A program made the position numbers and the translations under genes. The notes under the pieces were generated by a model, which was not told the DNA's origin, searched no databases, and saw only the letters and a list, made by a program, of their open reading frames with translations. Source: Hymenobacter sp. BRD128 (lineage in GTDB: Bacteria > Bacteroidota > Bacteroidia > Cytophagales > Hymenobacteraceae). From it: a DNA stretch of 64,000 bases. Positions 53,528-61,783 of the stretch are shown piece by piece. Position 1 is the stretch's first letter. Every line of letters starts with the position of its first letter. The DNA lies in contig NZ_CP053908.1 in the NCBI RefSeq assembly GCF_013256625.1, positions 4,278,001 to 4,342,000 of the forward strand, written 5' to 3'.

Positions 53528-54121
53528 CTACAGCACGCGCGCCGCCGTGTGGTAGCGCAGCGTATCGAACAGCACCAGCTTTTGCACGCCACTGGCGCTG
53601 TACTGGCTAAGGCGCCCATTTTGCAGGCGTAGCTGCAGCAATTTCTGCCCGAAAAACAGCGTGTTATCCTGGCGTAGCGTGGCAGCTATTTCCTGCGGCT
53701 GGCTGGCCTGGCTTGTCACGTCGAGGCGCAGCACGGGCGCATTGTCGTGGCCGGGGCGCAGGCGGTAGGTGCGGCGCACGGCCCCGCCCGGCAGGCTAGT
53801 CGAATCGACGGCGTAGGCCCCGCGCAGGGCGGCTTTGTTGATGTCGGCCTGGTAAAAAATCTGTAATTCATCGGCCCATTTCACCTGCGGCACGCGCACG
53901 GTTTCGGGCGCGCCGCCGCGCAGGCTCACGCGCTTTTCTACGCCGGGGTGGCTAGCCGTGAGCTGGCGCACCTGCCCATCGAGCAGGCCCCGCACGTCGA
54001 AATAAGGCCCGGCCCGGTGCGCCGCGCCCGGCGCGGCCGGGTCGGCGGCCGCGCCCTTATCGCAGCCCGTGAGGGCCAGCAGTGTGCCCACAATCGCGTA
54101 AAATGGTACTCTACAACTCAT
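53528..54121 (-). CDS. Lipoprotein, unknown function
   Basis: 197 residues from ATG 54121 (MSCRVPFYAIVGTLLALTGC), which gives a clean lipoprotein signal with Cys at residue 20; a longer frame upstream lacks a signal. The mature part has beta-strand-like segments (PYFDVRGLLDGQVRQLTASHPGVEKRVSLRGGAPETVRVPQ, TYRLRPGHDNAPVLRLDV). No named domain is recognised. It lies 87 bases upstream of gpmI's stop side on the same strand; a shared transcript is possible but unlikely to be functional. Confidence 0.6.
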   Translation of the reverse strand: MSCRVPFYAIVGTLLALTGCDKGAAADPAAPGAAHRAGPYFDVRGLLDGQVRQLTASHPGVEKRVSLRGGAPETVRVPQVKWADELQIFYQADINKAALRGAYAVDSTSLPGGAVRRTYRLRPGHDNAPVLRLDVTSQASQPQEIAATLRQDNTLFFGQKLLQLRLQNGRLSQYSASGVQKLVLFDTLRYHTAARVL

Positions 54122-54207
54122 AGCAAAAAGATGTCCCGCCCGGTGCTGCCACGGGGCGGGACACTGCGACAAAAGAAAAAAGCCGCCGTTTTGTTCCGGC
54201 CCGCCGG

Positions 54208-55734
54208 CTAGGGGCGCAGTAGGCTCTGGCCCGTCATCTCGGTTGGCTGGGGCACGCCCATCAGCTCCAGAATGGTGGGCGCAATGTCGCCGAGCTTGCC
54301 GCTGGCTAGGGTGCCGTGGTAATTATTGTCGGCTAAAATGCAGGGCACCAGGTTGGTCGTGTGGGCCGTATTGGGCGAGCCGTCGGCGTTGCGCATAAAC
54401 TCGGCGTTGCCGTGGTCGGCAATCACGATGGTGGCGTAGCCAGCCGCCAGGGCAGCCTCCACCACGTCGTGGGCGCAGGTATCGGCCGTTTCCACAGCCT
54501 TTACCACGGCCTCGAATATGCCGGTGTGGCCCACCATATCGGGGTTGGCGAAGTTGATGACCACAAAATCGGCCGAATTGGCTTGTAGCTCGGGCACCAG
54601 CGCGTCGCGCAGCTCGTAGGCGCTCATTTCGGGCGCCAGGTCGTAGGTCGCCACCTTGGGTGAGGCGCGCAGAATCCGGCTTTCGCCCGCAAATTCTTTT
54701 TCGCGGCCCCCCGAGAAAAAGAACGTGACGTGCGGGTATTTCTCCGTCTCGGCCATGCGAATCTGCGTTTTGCCGTGCGCCGCCAGCACCTGCCCGAGCG
54801 TATTGTCGAGGTTATCCTTCTCAAAAATCGGTGTTACGCCCACAAACGTCTCGTCATACGTTGTCATGGTGAGGTAGCGCAGGTTCAGCCGGTGCATCTG
54901 ATAGGCGTTGAAATCCTGCTGCGTGAGCGCCTCCGTGATTTCGCGGCCCCGGTCGGTGCGGAAGTTGAAGCACAGCACCACGTCGCCTTCCTGAATGGTG
55001 GCGAGCGGCTGCCCGTCGGCGCCCACCTTCACGATAGGTTTCAAAAACTCATCCGTAACCCCGTCTTTATACTGTTCCTGAATGCTTTGAATCAGGTTTT
55101 GCGAGGGCGTGCCCACGCCATTCACGAGCAAGTCGTAGGCAATTTTAACGCGCTCCCAGCGCTGGTCGCGGTCCATAGCGTAGTAGCGGCCCACGATGGA
55201 AGCAATTTTGGCGCCCGTGCGCTCATTGTACTGTTCCAGCTCGTTCACGTAGTGCACGCCGCTCTTGGGGTCGGTATCGCGCCCATCGGTAAAGGCGTGC
55301 ACGAAAACCTTATGCACGTCGGCTTCATGGGCAATGGTGCAGAGCGCCTTTACGTGGTCGATGTGCGAGTGCACGCCGCCATCCGACAGCAGGCCAATAA
55401 GATGAAATGCTTTATTGTGCTGCTTAGCATACTCCAGGGCTTCTTTCAAAGCCGGTACCTGCCCGAGCTTGCGCTCCCGAATAGCCTTGGCAATGCGCAC
55501 CAGCTCCTGGTCGACCACGCGGCCCGCGCCGATGTTCATGTGGCCCACCTCCGAGTTACCCATCTGGCCATCGGGCAGCCCTACGGCCTCGCCCGAGGCC
55601 TGCAACGTGCTGTGCGGAAAGCGTTTAAGTAAGTCGTGGAAGTAGGGTGTCTGTGCTTTGTCAACGGCCGACACTTCTACGTTCGGGGCGATGCCCCACC
55701 CATCCAGAATAACTAAGAGGACCTGCTTGTTCAT
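54208..55734 (-). CDS. gpmI: 2,3-bisphosphoglycerate-independent phosphoglycerate mutase
   Basis: 508 residues, the normal size. It interconverts 3- and 2-phosphoglycerate in glycolysis with two Mn2+. The catalytic Ser61 is in GQMGNSEVGHMNIGAGRVVDQELVR, and metal ligands lie in VLLVILDGWGIAPN and the later FVVINFANPDMVGHTG and VIADHGNAEFM. The GpmI-specific insert domain is intact (about residues 80-310). A minus-strand TACTTTTG box is only 5 bases from the ATG, so the transcript may be leaderless. Confidence 0.97.
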   Translation of the reverse strand: MNKQVLLVILDGWGIAPNVEVSAVDKAQTPYFHDLLKRFPHSTLQASGEAVGLPDGQMGNSEVGHMNIGAGRVVDQELVRIAKAIRERKLGQVPALKEALEYAKQHNKAFHLIGLLSDGGVHSHIDHVKALCTIAHEADVHKVFVHAFTDGRDTDPKSGVHYVNELEQYNERTGAKIASIVGRYYAMDRDQRWERVKIAYDLLVNGVGTPSQNLIQSIQEQYKDGVTDEFLKPIVKVGADGQPLATIQEGDVVLCFNFRTDRGREITEALTQQDFNAYQMHRLNLRYLTMTTYDETFVGVTPIFEKDNLDNTLGQVLAAHGKTQIRMAETEKYPHVTFFFSGGREKEFAGESRILRASPKVATYDLAPEMSAYELRDALVPELQANSADFVVINFANPDMVGHTGIFEAVVKAVETADTCAHDVVEAALAAGYATIVIADHGNAEFMRNADGSPNTAHTTNLVPCILADNNYHGTLASGKLGDIAPTILELMGVPQPTEMTGQSLLRP

Positions 55735-55739
55735 GCCAG

Positions 55740-55747
55740 CAAAAGTA
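55740..55747 (-). promoter_or_regulatory. -7 promoter element next to the gpmI ATG
   Basis: Minus-strand TACTTTTG, a TAnnTTTG match, lies 5 bases from the gpmI ATG at 55734. Transcription would start within a few bases of the start codon. Confidence 0.55.
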
Positions 55748-55893
55748 CGCGCCGCACCCTAAAGCACCTCTGCTCCGTAGTAGGCTCCGGCCGACTGACA
55801 AGGCTTCAGAATCTCGTCAAATTATCTTTCGCTGGCATAGTTTTAGCTTATGCCGCATCAAGCGCCTCCGACCTGCTCGCGAAGCTTTCTCCT

Positions 55894-56298
55894 ATGAATC
55901 GACTTTTTACCAGAATATTACTTTTTAGCTGCCTGTTGCTGGTAATGAGGCTGCCTGGCCGGGCGCAGGGCGCCGACCAGCTTTCGGCGGTGCGCTCGGC
56001 TATTGCCAGCGGCTCGTCGCGCGAGTTGGCGCAGTTTCTGGCTCCGTCGGTGGAAGTCGGGTTCGATGGCGATAAGCAGAGCTACAACGCCACCCAGACC
56101 GAGCTGGTAATGAAGAATCTATTCGCCAAAAACCCGCCCGCTAGCTTCGACATTGTGCATCAGGGAGCCAGCAACGATGGCATTCCCTACGCTATCGGGC
56201 ACTACGTAGGACGCAATGGCAACTACCGGGTTTTTATCAAGCTTAAGCCTAAGCAGCCCAACCCGATGATAGATACGCTCGAATTCACTAAAGAATAA
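55894..56298 (+). CDS. DUF4783 domain protein, exported
   Basis: 134 residues with a signal peptide (MNRLFTRILLFSCLLLVMRLPGRAQ). The mature part matches the DUF4783 fold common in Bacteroidota: DQLSAVRSAIASGSSRELAQFLAPSVEVGFDGDKQSYNATQTELVMKNLFAKNPPASFDIVHQG, then IPYAIGHYVGRNGNYRVFIKLKPKQP. It probably adopts a small cystatin/NTF2-like fold; function unknown. A terminator follows 18 bases after the stop. Confidence 0.88.
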   Translation: MNRLFTRILLFSCLLLVMRLPGRAQGADQLSAVRSAIASGSSRELAQFLAPSVEVGFDGDKQSYNATQTELVMKNLFAKNPPASFDIVHQGASNDGIPYAIGHYVGRNGNYRVFIKLKPKQPNPMIDTLEFTKE

Positions 56299-56316
56299 CC
56301 CAAACGCAATTGCTGA

Positions 56317-56350
56317 AGCCCGGCCGCCCCTCAGGCGGCCGGGCTTTTTA
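56317..56350 (+). terminator. Terminator after the DUF4783 gene
   Basis: AGCCCGGCCGCC (56317-56328) pairs with GGCGGCCGGGCT (56334-56345), a perfect 12-bp GC stem, followed by TTTTTA. It also separates the gene from the nadC promoter at 56369. Confidence 0.95.
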
Positions 56351-56368
56351 TGCGCCGGCCGGCCGGCG

Positions 56369-56376
56369 TACCTTTG
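56369..56376 (+). promoter_or_regulatory. -7 promoter element next to the nadC GTG
   Basis: TACCTTTG, an exact TAnnTTTG match, ends 4 bases before the GTG at 56381. The mRNA would begin at or within a few bases of the start codon, so nadC may be leaderless. Confidence 0.6.
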
Positions 56377-56380
56377 CGGG

Positions 56381-57247
56381 GTGCCAGCCTACCCCGCCCC
56401 CTACCTCACGCCCGCAGCGCTCACCACGTTCATTCGCACGGCCCTGGCCGAGGATGTCGGCGACGGCGACCACTCGGCCCTGGCCGCCATTCCGGCCGAG
56501 GCCCGCAACCGCGCCAAGCTCCTGGTAAAAGCCGAGGGCGTGCTAGCCGGTGTGCAGTTGGCCGAACTGATTTTCGAGCAGGTAGACGAGGCCCTGACGA
56601 TGAGCGTGCAGCTCGAAGACGGGGCTAGGGTAAAGTACGGCGACGTAGCCTTCATTGTAGAAGGCCCGGCCCGTAGCATCCTCACCGCCGAGCGGCTGGT
56701 GCTCAACTGCATGCAGCGCATGAGCGGCATCGCCACCTACACGGCGCACCTTACGGCGCTGCTGGCTGGCACCAAGGCCCGCCTGCTCGACACCCGCAAG
56801 ACGACGCCCAATTTCCGCCTTTGCGAAAAATGGGCCGTGCTCATCGGCGGCGGCGTGAATCATCGCTACGGACTCTTCGACATGATAATGCTGAAGGACA
56901 ACCACGTAGACTACGCCGGGGGCGTGGCGGCGGCCATCGCGGCCACCCACGACTACCTGCGCCGCACCGGTCGGCAGCTGCCCATTGTGGTCGAAACCCG
57001 CACCCTGGCCGAGGTGCAACAGGCCTTGGGGGCCGGCGGCATCACCCGCATTATGCTCGACAATATGGCCCCCGCCCAGCTGCGTGAGGCCGTGGCCTTG
57101 GTGGCCGGCCGCCTGCCCCTGGAGGCTAGCGGCGGCATCACCGAGCAAACCATTGCCGAAGTAGCCAGCACGGGCGTCGATTATATCTCGGTCGGGGCGC
57201 TCACGCACTCAGCTACTATTTTGGATTTAAGCTTAAAAGCATACTAA
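56381..57247 (+). CDS. nadC: Nicotinate-nucleotide pyrophosphorylase (quinolinate phosphoribosyltransferase)
   Basis: 288 residues from GTG 56381, chosen because family similarity (FIRTALAEDVGDGDHSALAAIP) starts a few residues in and no ATG precedes it. It joins quinolinate and PRPP to give nicotinate mononucleotide in NAD synthesis. Conserved text: GPARSILTAERLVLNCMQRMSGIAT, DTRKTTPNFRLCEKWAVLIGGGVNHRYGLFDMIMLKDNH, IVVETRTLAEVQQAL and ASGGITEQTIAEVASTGVDYISVGALTHS. The -7 box is so near the start that a leaderless mRNA is likely. Followed by a palindromic repeat. Confidence 0.97.
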   Translation: MPAYPAPYLTPAALTTFIRTALAEDVGDGDHSALAAIPAEARNRAKLLVKAEGVLAGVQLAELIFEQVDEALTMSVQLEDGARVKYGDVAFIVEGPARSILTAERLVLNCMQRMSGIATYTAHLTALLAGTKARLLDTRKTTPNFRLCEKWAVLIGGGVNHRYGLFDMIMLKDNHVDYAGGVAAAIAATHDYLRRTGRQLPIVVETRTLAEVQQALGAGGITRIMLDNMAPAQLREAVALVAGRLPLEASGGITEQTIAEVASTGVDYISVGALTHSATILDLSLKAY

Positions 57248-57268
57248 TTGATGTCCTGCTGACGAAGG

Positions 57269-57339
57269 AAGCATCTTATCACGGCTGCCTCCGCCAGCAC
57301 ACCTGTTATTTCGAGTCCTGCGAACGTGATAAGATGCTT
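57269..57339. repeat. Palindromic repeat after nadC
   Basis: AAGCATCTTATCACG (57269-57283) pairs perfectly with CGTGATAAGATGCTT (57325-57339), 41 bases apart. The AAGCATCT core also occurs in the 27721 and 47522 repeats (GAAGCATCTC), so it may be a divergent relative. Confidence 0.6.
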
Positions 57340-57376
57340 CGCAGGCATACGCCAGCTATGGCATGACAAGAAAATT

Positions 57377-57997
57377 ATGATTCCTCCTAATCAACGCGGC
57401 GGTAGTGGCGGCTTTCGCCAGCAGCAGGCGCCGCAGTCCTTGCCCGGCACCATCAAGACCAAGAAATACCAGTTTGACCCCAACACTTACACCCGCATTG
57501 CGATGGGCGAGGTGTGGCGCAAGGAGTGGTGGTACGCCCTCATCCCGTTTGCGGTGGGCGTGCTGCCGGCGGCCATCTGGCACTCGTGGTGGTGGCTGCT
57601 GCTGGGGCTAGCCATGGCGCTGCTATTCGTGCTCATCCGCTCATCGCTCGTGACGGGCGTGACCCAGATGGAGCAAAGCAAGCCGCTGTTTGAGCGCATG
57701 AACTACGAGGCCGACCAGCGCCAACTCATCCTGCGCCAGAGCGAGCAGCGGGCCATGGCCCTGCCCTGGGACCAGATTGGCCGGGTGCGCCGCGAGCCCG
57801 ATGCCTACCTCCTGTATCTGAAGCCCGGCGCGCCGCCCGCCGAGCTAGCTCCCTGGCGCCGCTGGATAGCCAGCACGTTTGACGTGCCGGTGTTTCTACA
57901 TTTGCCCCTGCGTTTGTTCAACAACGATAACGACCGTAAGCTGTTTGAGTCGTTGCTGCGCCGCAAAGGCCTGCTGACCGATGCGCCGGCCGCCTAG
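57377..57997 (+). CDS. YcxB-like membrane protein
   Basis: 206 residues from ATG 57377 (MIPPNQRGGSGGF). Two adjacent hydrophobic segments (WWYALIPFAVGVLPAAIWHSWWWLLLGLAMALLFVLIRSSL) are followed by a soluble part with ERMNYEADQRQLILRQSEQRAMALPWDQIGRVRREPDAYLLYL, resembling the YcxB-like C-terminal fold. Function unknown. It stands alone, 130 bases after nadC. Confidence 0.7.
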   Translation: MIPPNQRGGSGGFRQQQAPQSLPGTIKTKKYQFDPNTYTRIAMGEVWRKEWWYALIPFAVGVLPAAIWHSWWWLLLGLAMALLFVLIRSSLVTGVTQMEQSKPLFERMNYEADQRQLILRQSEQRAMALPWDQIGRVRREPDAYLLYLKPGAPPAELAPWRRWIASTFDVPVFLHLPLRLFNNDNDRKLFESLLRRKGLLTDAPAA

Positions 57998-58053
57998 CGG
58001 CTCGCTCCAAGTTTTTAACTTATTTAGTTTTCCGTAAGGATTTTTTGACCCGT

Positions 58054-58437
58054 ATGAAAAAGCTGCTTTCCTACCTGGCTACGGCCGCCGTAGTGCTGCT
58101 CGCCTCGTGCAGCAGTGAACCATCTGACTGGCGCCCCGACAAAAAAGTGTCGCTCGATATGATTGAGCCCGGCACCCGTCCTAGCGACAATTTCGACCAG
58201 GGCACGCCCGAGGCCCCTAGCCAAGAGAAAGGCGGCGCCATCAGCCGGCCCGTTAACTCGGGCACCGTGCTCGACAAGCGCGCCGCCCCCTCGGCCAGCG
58301 CCGTAATGTCGGCCGACACCCAGGAGGGCACCGCCGAGAAGCCCGGCGACAGCCCGGCACCAGCGGCGAAAAAAGGTGCTGGCGATTCGCCCACGCCCGA
58401 TACGGCCCAGGGCCAGGCTGGCGCTCGCCGCAAGTAA
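58054..58437 (+). CDS. Small lipoprotein, unknown function
   Basis: 127 residues from ATG 58054 (MKKLLSYLATAAVVLLASCSS), a lipoprotein signal with lipobox LLASC. The mature part is low-complexity, rich in Pro, Ala, Lys, Asp and Gly (for example SPAPAAKKGAGDSPTPDTAQG), and ends in ARRK. It is probably disordered. No family was recognised. A strong hairpin follows 48 bases after the stop. Confidence 0.65.
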   Translation: MKKLLSYLATAAVVLLASCSSEPSDWRPDKKVSLDMIEPGTRPSDNFDQGTPEAPSQEKGGAISRPVNSGTVLDKRAAPSASAVMSADTQEGTAEKPGDSPAPAAKKGAGDSPTPDTAQGQAGARRK

Positions 58438-58485
58438 GCCTTTTCACTACTAAACGCGGCTGGCCCCGTGCCAGTCACTCATTTC

Positions 58486-58535
58486 AAAGCTTGCAGCAAT
58501 GTTGCGAATAATTTCGCAACATTGCTGCAAGCTTT
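58486..58535. terminator. Perfect hairpin before the ZIP transporter gene
   Basis: AAAGCTTGCAGCAATGTTGCGAA (58486-58508) pairs with TTCGCAACATTGCTGCAAGCTTT (58513-58535), a 23-bp stem with a TAAT loop. It probably ends the lipoprotein transcript; the T-run after it is short. Confidence 0.7.
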
Positions 58536-58550
58536 CTGTTTGGTACCTCT

Positions 58551-59294
58551 ATGTGGATTGCGATACTTTTGTTGACCGTGGCAGTGCTGGGCGCCGGCCT
58601 GTTGGTGAGTAGGGTGCCGGCGGCGCGCACGGGGCAGTGGCTCAAGCCCCTGCTGGCATTCAGCGGGGCGTATTTGTTTGCGCTCACCATCACCCACATT
58701 CTGCCCGAGGCGCTAACGTTGCTGCCGGCCACGCCGCAGCGAGTGGGCTACTGGGTGCTGGCTGGTTTTTTTGGACAACTCCTATTAGAGGTACTTTCGC
58801 AGGGCATCGAGCACGGCCACGTGCACGCGCCTGATGCCACCGAAAAAGGCCGGGTGCCGCTGCTGCTGGTACTGGCCTTAGTGATACACTCGCTGCTGGA
58901 AGGCAGCATCCTGGTGCGCGGGGCGGGCAGCGGTAAAATAGGGGAGCATTTTTACGCCCTGGTGCTGGGGGTGGCGCTGCACCACGTGCCGGCCGCCGTG
59001 GCACTGGCCACCCTGCTGCGGCTGCGGCTAGGGTTGTTCCGGCGGGTGCTGCCGTGGCTGCTGGTGTTTGCGCTGGCCTCGCCGGCGGGGCTCGTTTTCA
59101 GCAATTACATCGTGCTGGAGCAGCTGCTGGGCAGCGGCATCTACGCCGCGCTGCTTGGCTTCGTGGCGGGGACATTTCTGCACGTTTCGACCACCATTCT
59201 CTTTGAAACCAGCCCCGAGCACCGGCTCAACTGGCCCAAGCTCGCTGCCACGCTAGGCGGCCTGCTGCTGGCCCTGGCCGTGAGCAACGGGTAA
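58551..59294 (+). CDS. ZIP family metal transporter
   Basis: 247 residues with about eight helices. The metal-binding ZIP motifs in helices 4 and 5 are VIHSLLEGSILV (HSLLEG) and GVALHHVPAAVALATLL (HHVPAA). A short His-rich loop (GIEHGHVHAP) lies between helices 3 and 4. ZIP proteins take up Zn2+, Fe2+ or Mn2+ into the cytosol; the ion is not predictable here. Monocistronic. Confidence 0.93.
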   Translation: MWIAILLLTVAVLGAGLLVSRVPAARTGQWLKPLLAFSGAYLFALTITHILPEALTLLPATPQRVGYWVLAGFFGQLLLEVLSQGIEHGHVHAPDATEKGRVPLLLVLALVIHSLLEGSILVRGAGSGKIGEHFYALVLGVALHHVPAAVALATLLRLRLGLFRRVLPWLLVFALASPAGLVFSNYIVLEQLLGSGIYAALLGFVAGTFLHVSTTILFETSPEHRLNWPKLAATLGGLLLALAVSNG

Positions 59295-59357
59295 TGAGCA
59301 GTAAGGGCGCACTGTCGTTCGAATAAATAAAACAGCAATACACTCCCTTGCTGCTCA

Positions 59358-59684
59358 TCACTCACTTAGCAGCGGGCCGGTGCCGTGCAGAAAGTTTTCG
59401 AGCTGGCGGGCGCGGGCGGTTTCGCGGGCCAGGGCAGCTTGCAGGCCAAGTAGGCGCTGGCGCATCAACAGTACTAGGTCGATGGCCTCGGGGGCTAGCC
59501 CCAGGCCGTGGTGCAGGCGTGCCAGGCGGGGCAGCAGCTCGTCGGGCTCTTCCACTTCGATGGTTTCGGGAGCGGGGGCGGGGCGTAGCAGGCCCAGCTC
59601 CACAAACTGGTGCAATTCGGCGCGGCCCAGGCCGTAGCGGGCGTCAACTTCCTGAAAGGTGAGCAGCAAAACGCGGGTTTCCAT
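59358..59684 (-). CDS. cbpM: Chaperone modulator CbpM
   Basis: 108 residues. It is the small MerR-like protein that binds CbpA's J domain and restrains it. The text FQEVDARYGLGRAELHQFVELGLLRP and the helical ELLPRLARLHHGLGLAPEAIDLVLLMRQRLLGLQAALARE fit CbpM. It lies 42 bases downstream of the CbpA gene on the same strand, the usual cbpA-cbpM order. Confidence 0.92.
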   Translation of the reverse strand: METRVLLLTFQEVDARYGLGRAELHQFVELGLLRPAPAPETIEVEEPDELLPRLARLHHGLGLAPEAIDLVLLMRQRLLGLQAALARETARARQLENFLHGTGPLLSE

Positions 59685-59726
59685 AGCTAAAATGTTAATT
59701 GCTAGCTGATTATTGATGAGTAATGG

Positions 59727-60668
59727 TTAGGCTTCGCCGCGCAGCTTGGCTAGCTGCTGCAAGAGCCCGCGCTCCTCTTCCGTCAGGTTGGTGGGTAGCT
59801 GCACGTTGAGGCGCAGGTAGAGGTCGCCGTGCTGGTCTTTCTCGCGGTACACCGGAAAGCCCTTGCCACGCAGGCGCAGGCGGCTGCCATTGGCGGTTTC
59901 GGGCTTAATTTTGATTTTGACCGGGCCGCCCAGGGTTTCCACCGTTTGCTCGCCCCCCAGCAGGGCGCGGTAGAGCGGCACCGGCACATCCTGGGTGAGG
60001 TCGTCGCCGGTGCGGGCGTAGCGGGCATCGGGCAAGATGCGAAATGTGATGAGCAGCGAGCCATTGGGGCCACCGTTGCGGCCGGGGCCGCCTTGGTCGC
60101 GCAGCCGAATGGTCTGGCCATCGGCCACGCCGGGCTGAATGGTAATGCGCAAGTTCTTGCCATTCACCGTAATAGTGCGCGGCCCACCTTCGTAGGCTTC
60201 GGCTAAACTCAACTCTAGCTCGGCCTGGTAGTCCTGGCCGGCTCCGGGCCGGCTGCTGCGCCCGCCACCCCCGGCACCGCCCATGCCGCCAAAGAGCGAG
60301 CTGAAGAAATCGGAAAAGTCTTCGCCTTCACCGCCAAACTGCCCGCCGCCAAAGCCCCCGAAGCCACCAGCGCCGCCCTGCGCATACTGGCTCCAGTCGA
60401 AGCCGCCGGCACCCTGGCCGCGCCCGCTGCCTGCCTGCTGGTAGCGCGCGTAATCGGCGCCCATCTGGTCATATTTCTGCCGCTTTTCCGCGTCCGACAG
60501 TACTTCGTTGGCCTCGTTCACTTCTTTGAACTTCTGCTCGGCCGTGGCATCGTTGGGGTTCACGTCGGGGTGATACTGGCGGGCCAGTTTGCGGTAAGCC
60601 TTCTTAATCTGGTCGGTCGTCGCCGTCTTTTCGACGCCCAGAATTTTATAATAATCTTTATAGTCCAT
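59727..60668 (-). CDS. cbpA: Curved-DNA-binding-protein-like J-domain chaperone (CbpA)
   Basis: 313 residues. J domain at the N-terminus (YYKILGVEKTATTDQIKKAYRKLARQYHPDVNPND, with HPD), then a Gly/Phe-rich segment (about 83-140), and two C-terminal beta domains (AELELSLAEAYEGGPRTI and FRILPDARYARTGDDLTQDVPVPLYRALLGGEQTVETLGGPVKI). The zinc-finger region of DnaJ is absent, which marks the CbpA class. It assists the Hsp70 chaperone. Paired with cbpM just downstream. Confidence 0.95.
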   Translation of the reverse strand: MDYKDYYKILGVEKTATTDQIKKAYRKLARQYHPDVNPNDATAEQKFKEVNEANEVLSDAEKRQKYDQMGADYARYQQAGSGRGQGAGGFDWSQYAQGGAGGFGGFGGGQFGGEGEDFSDFFSSLFGGMGGAGGGGRSSRPGAGQDYQAELELSLAEAYEGGPRTITVNGKNLRITIQPGVADGQTIRLRDQGGPGRNGGPNGSLLITFRILPDARYARTGDDLTQDVPVPLYRALLGGEQTVETLGGPVKIKIKPETANGSRLRLRGKGFPVYREKDQHGDLYLRLNVQLPTNLTEEERGLLQQLAKLRGEA

Positions 60669-60936
60669 GACGAGAAAAAATCAGCGAGGCAACAAGTAGT
60701 TGGGTAGGGAGCTTATTGAACGCGGAAAAAGCCAGTTGTGTTGAGCCAGGGGAAGTGCAGTGCGTGGCGTAGATTTGTATTTTACACATAACTTCAGGCT
60801 TTAGCATGGGCTGCTCTGAGCCAGCGTAGGCCAGGCCTTACGCATGACGGTTCTTTGGCGTGCCACTGGCACGATTTTGCGTATTTTTACCCCCATTGGT
60901 TTTATATATTTTTCTTAACCATTTCTTTTACAGTCA

Positions 60937-61521
60937 ATGAAGTTACTTATTCCGGCTTTGCTACTAGGCGGCGCCTTTTTAGTTGCACTTGACAGCCAGG
61001 CCCAAACGCAGCCGGCTGCGGCTCCCGCGCCGGCCGCTGCTGCGCCGTCGCCCGCTACCCAAAATCCGGCCGCCCGCCGGGTGCTAGCCCCGCGCCGGGT
61101 AGTGGCGCCGCGCCGCACCGGGTCCGCCCCCACGGCCCGCCCCAAAACCAGCGGCGTGATGGCTAAGGATGGCCTGACTATGCAAAACGGCCGTGTCATC
61201 CTCACCGAGCTGGGCCTGACGGCTCCCATTGAGCAGGATAAGCGCCTGCTAAACGGCACGCTTATTACCACTAAAGGGCAGGTTACCAATGTGGAAGGCG
61301 TAACCTCGCAGCTTAACGAAGGCGACTATGTTTCCCTGACCGGCCGCATCACCAGCAAGCGCGAAATGGTGGAGGCCGACAGCGTGCGTAAGCTCGTGGC
61401 CTATGACCTCAAGCACCCTGGCAAGCGCAAGGAGCTGGAAAAAGCCCGCGAGAAGGCCGAAAAAGAGCGCGAAAAAGCCGAAAAGGAAGCTGCCAAAGCC
61501 AAGGCCAAAGCCGGCCGCTAG
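60937..61521 (+). CDS. Exported DUF6799-like protein with a charged C-terminal helix
   Basis: 194 residues. A signal peptide (MKLLIPALLLGGAFLVALDSQAQ) is followed by an Ala/Pro-rich linker, then a beta domain (MAKDGLTMQNGRVILTELGLTAPIEQDKRLLNGTLITTKGQVTNVEGV) that resembles DUF6799 modules, and finally a repetitive charged helix (EKAREKAEKEREKAEKEAAKAKAKAG). Function unknown. Its TAG stop at 61519-61521 overlaps the TAG stop of the minus-strand gene at 61518 (shared CTAG). Confidence 0.72.
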   Translation: MKLLIPALLLGGAFLVALDSQAQTQPAAAPAPAAAAPSPATQNPAARRVLAPRRVVAPRRTGSAPTARPKTSGVMAKDGLTMQNGRVILTELGLTAPIEQDKRLLNGTLITTKGQVTNVEGVTSQLNEGDYVSLTGRITSKREMVEADSVRKLVAYDLKHPGKRKELEKAREKAEKEREKAEKEAAKAKAKAGR

Positions 61522-61718
61522 CGCCAGGGCTGCGTGTAGCCGACCAGGATGGCCAGGCCCGCGGCATCGTCGCGGGCCTCTACCACCTCGTCGATAACAA
61601 ATTGGATTTCGGCCTCGGTCCAGTCCTCGTCCTCGGCGGCGCGTACGAAACTGTCGAGGGCCGAAAAGCGGTTGGCGCCGGCGGGCGGCGTCCAGGTTAG
61701 CTGCTTACGAATATTCAT
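61518..61718 (-). CDS. Small hypothetical protein
   Basis: 66 residues from ATG 61718 (MNIRKQLTWTPPAGANRFSAL). It contains an acidic helix (SFVRAAEDEDWTEAEIQFVIDEVVEARDDAAGLAILVGY) and no signal or membrane segment. No family was recognised. It overlaps the convergent DUF6799-like gene by four bases. Confidence 0.55.
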   Translation of the reverse strand: MNIRKQLTWTPPAGANRFSALDSFVRAAEDEDWTEAEIQFVIDEVVEARDDAAGLAILVGYTQPWR

Positions 61719-61783
61719 GCTGCAAAAATGGCTCACGGCGGCCCTTGCTCCTTGGCGAGGGCCGCTTTTGCTTAAGGGAAGGC

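Noticed and set aside
60669..60936. Possible small gene or RNA between cbpA and the DUF6799-like gene
   Set aside because: Only a TAGATTTG box near 60770 was noticed. There is no open frame, hairpin or family text.
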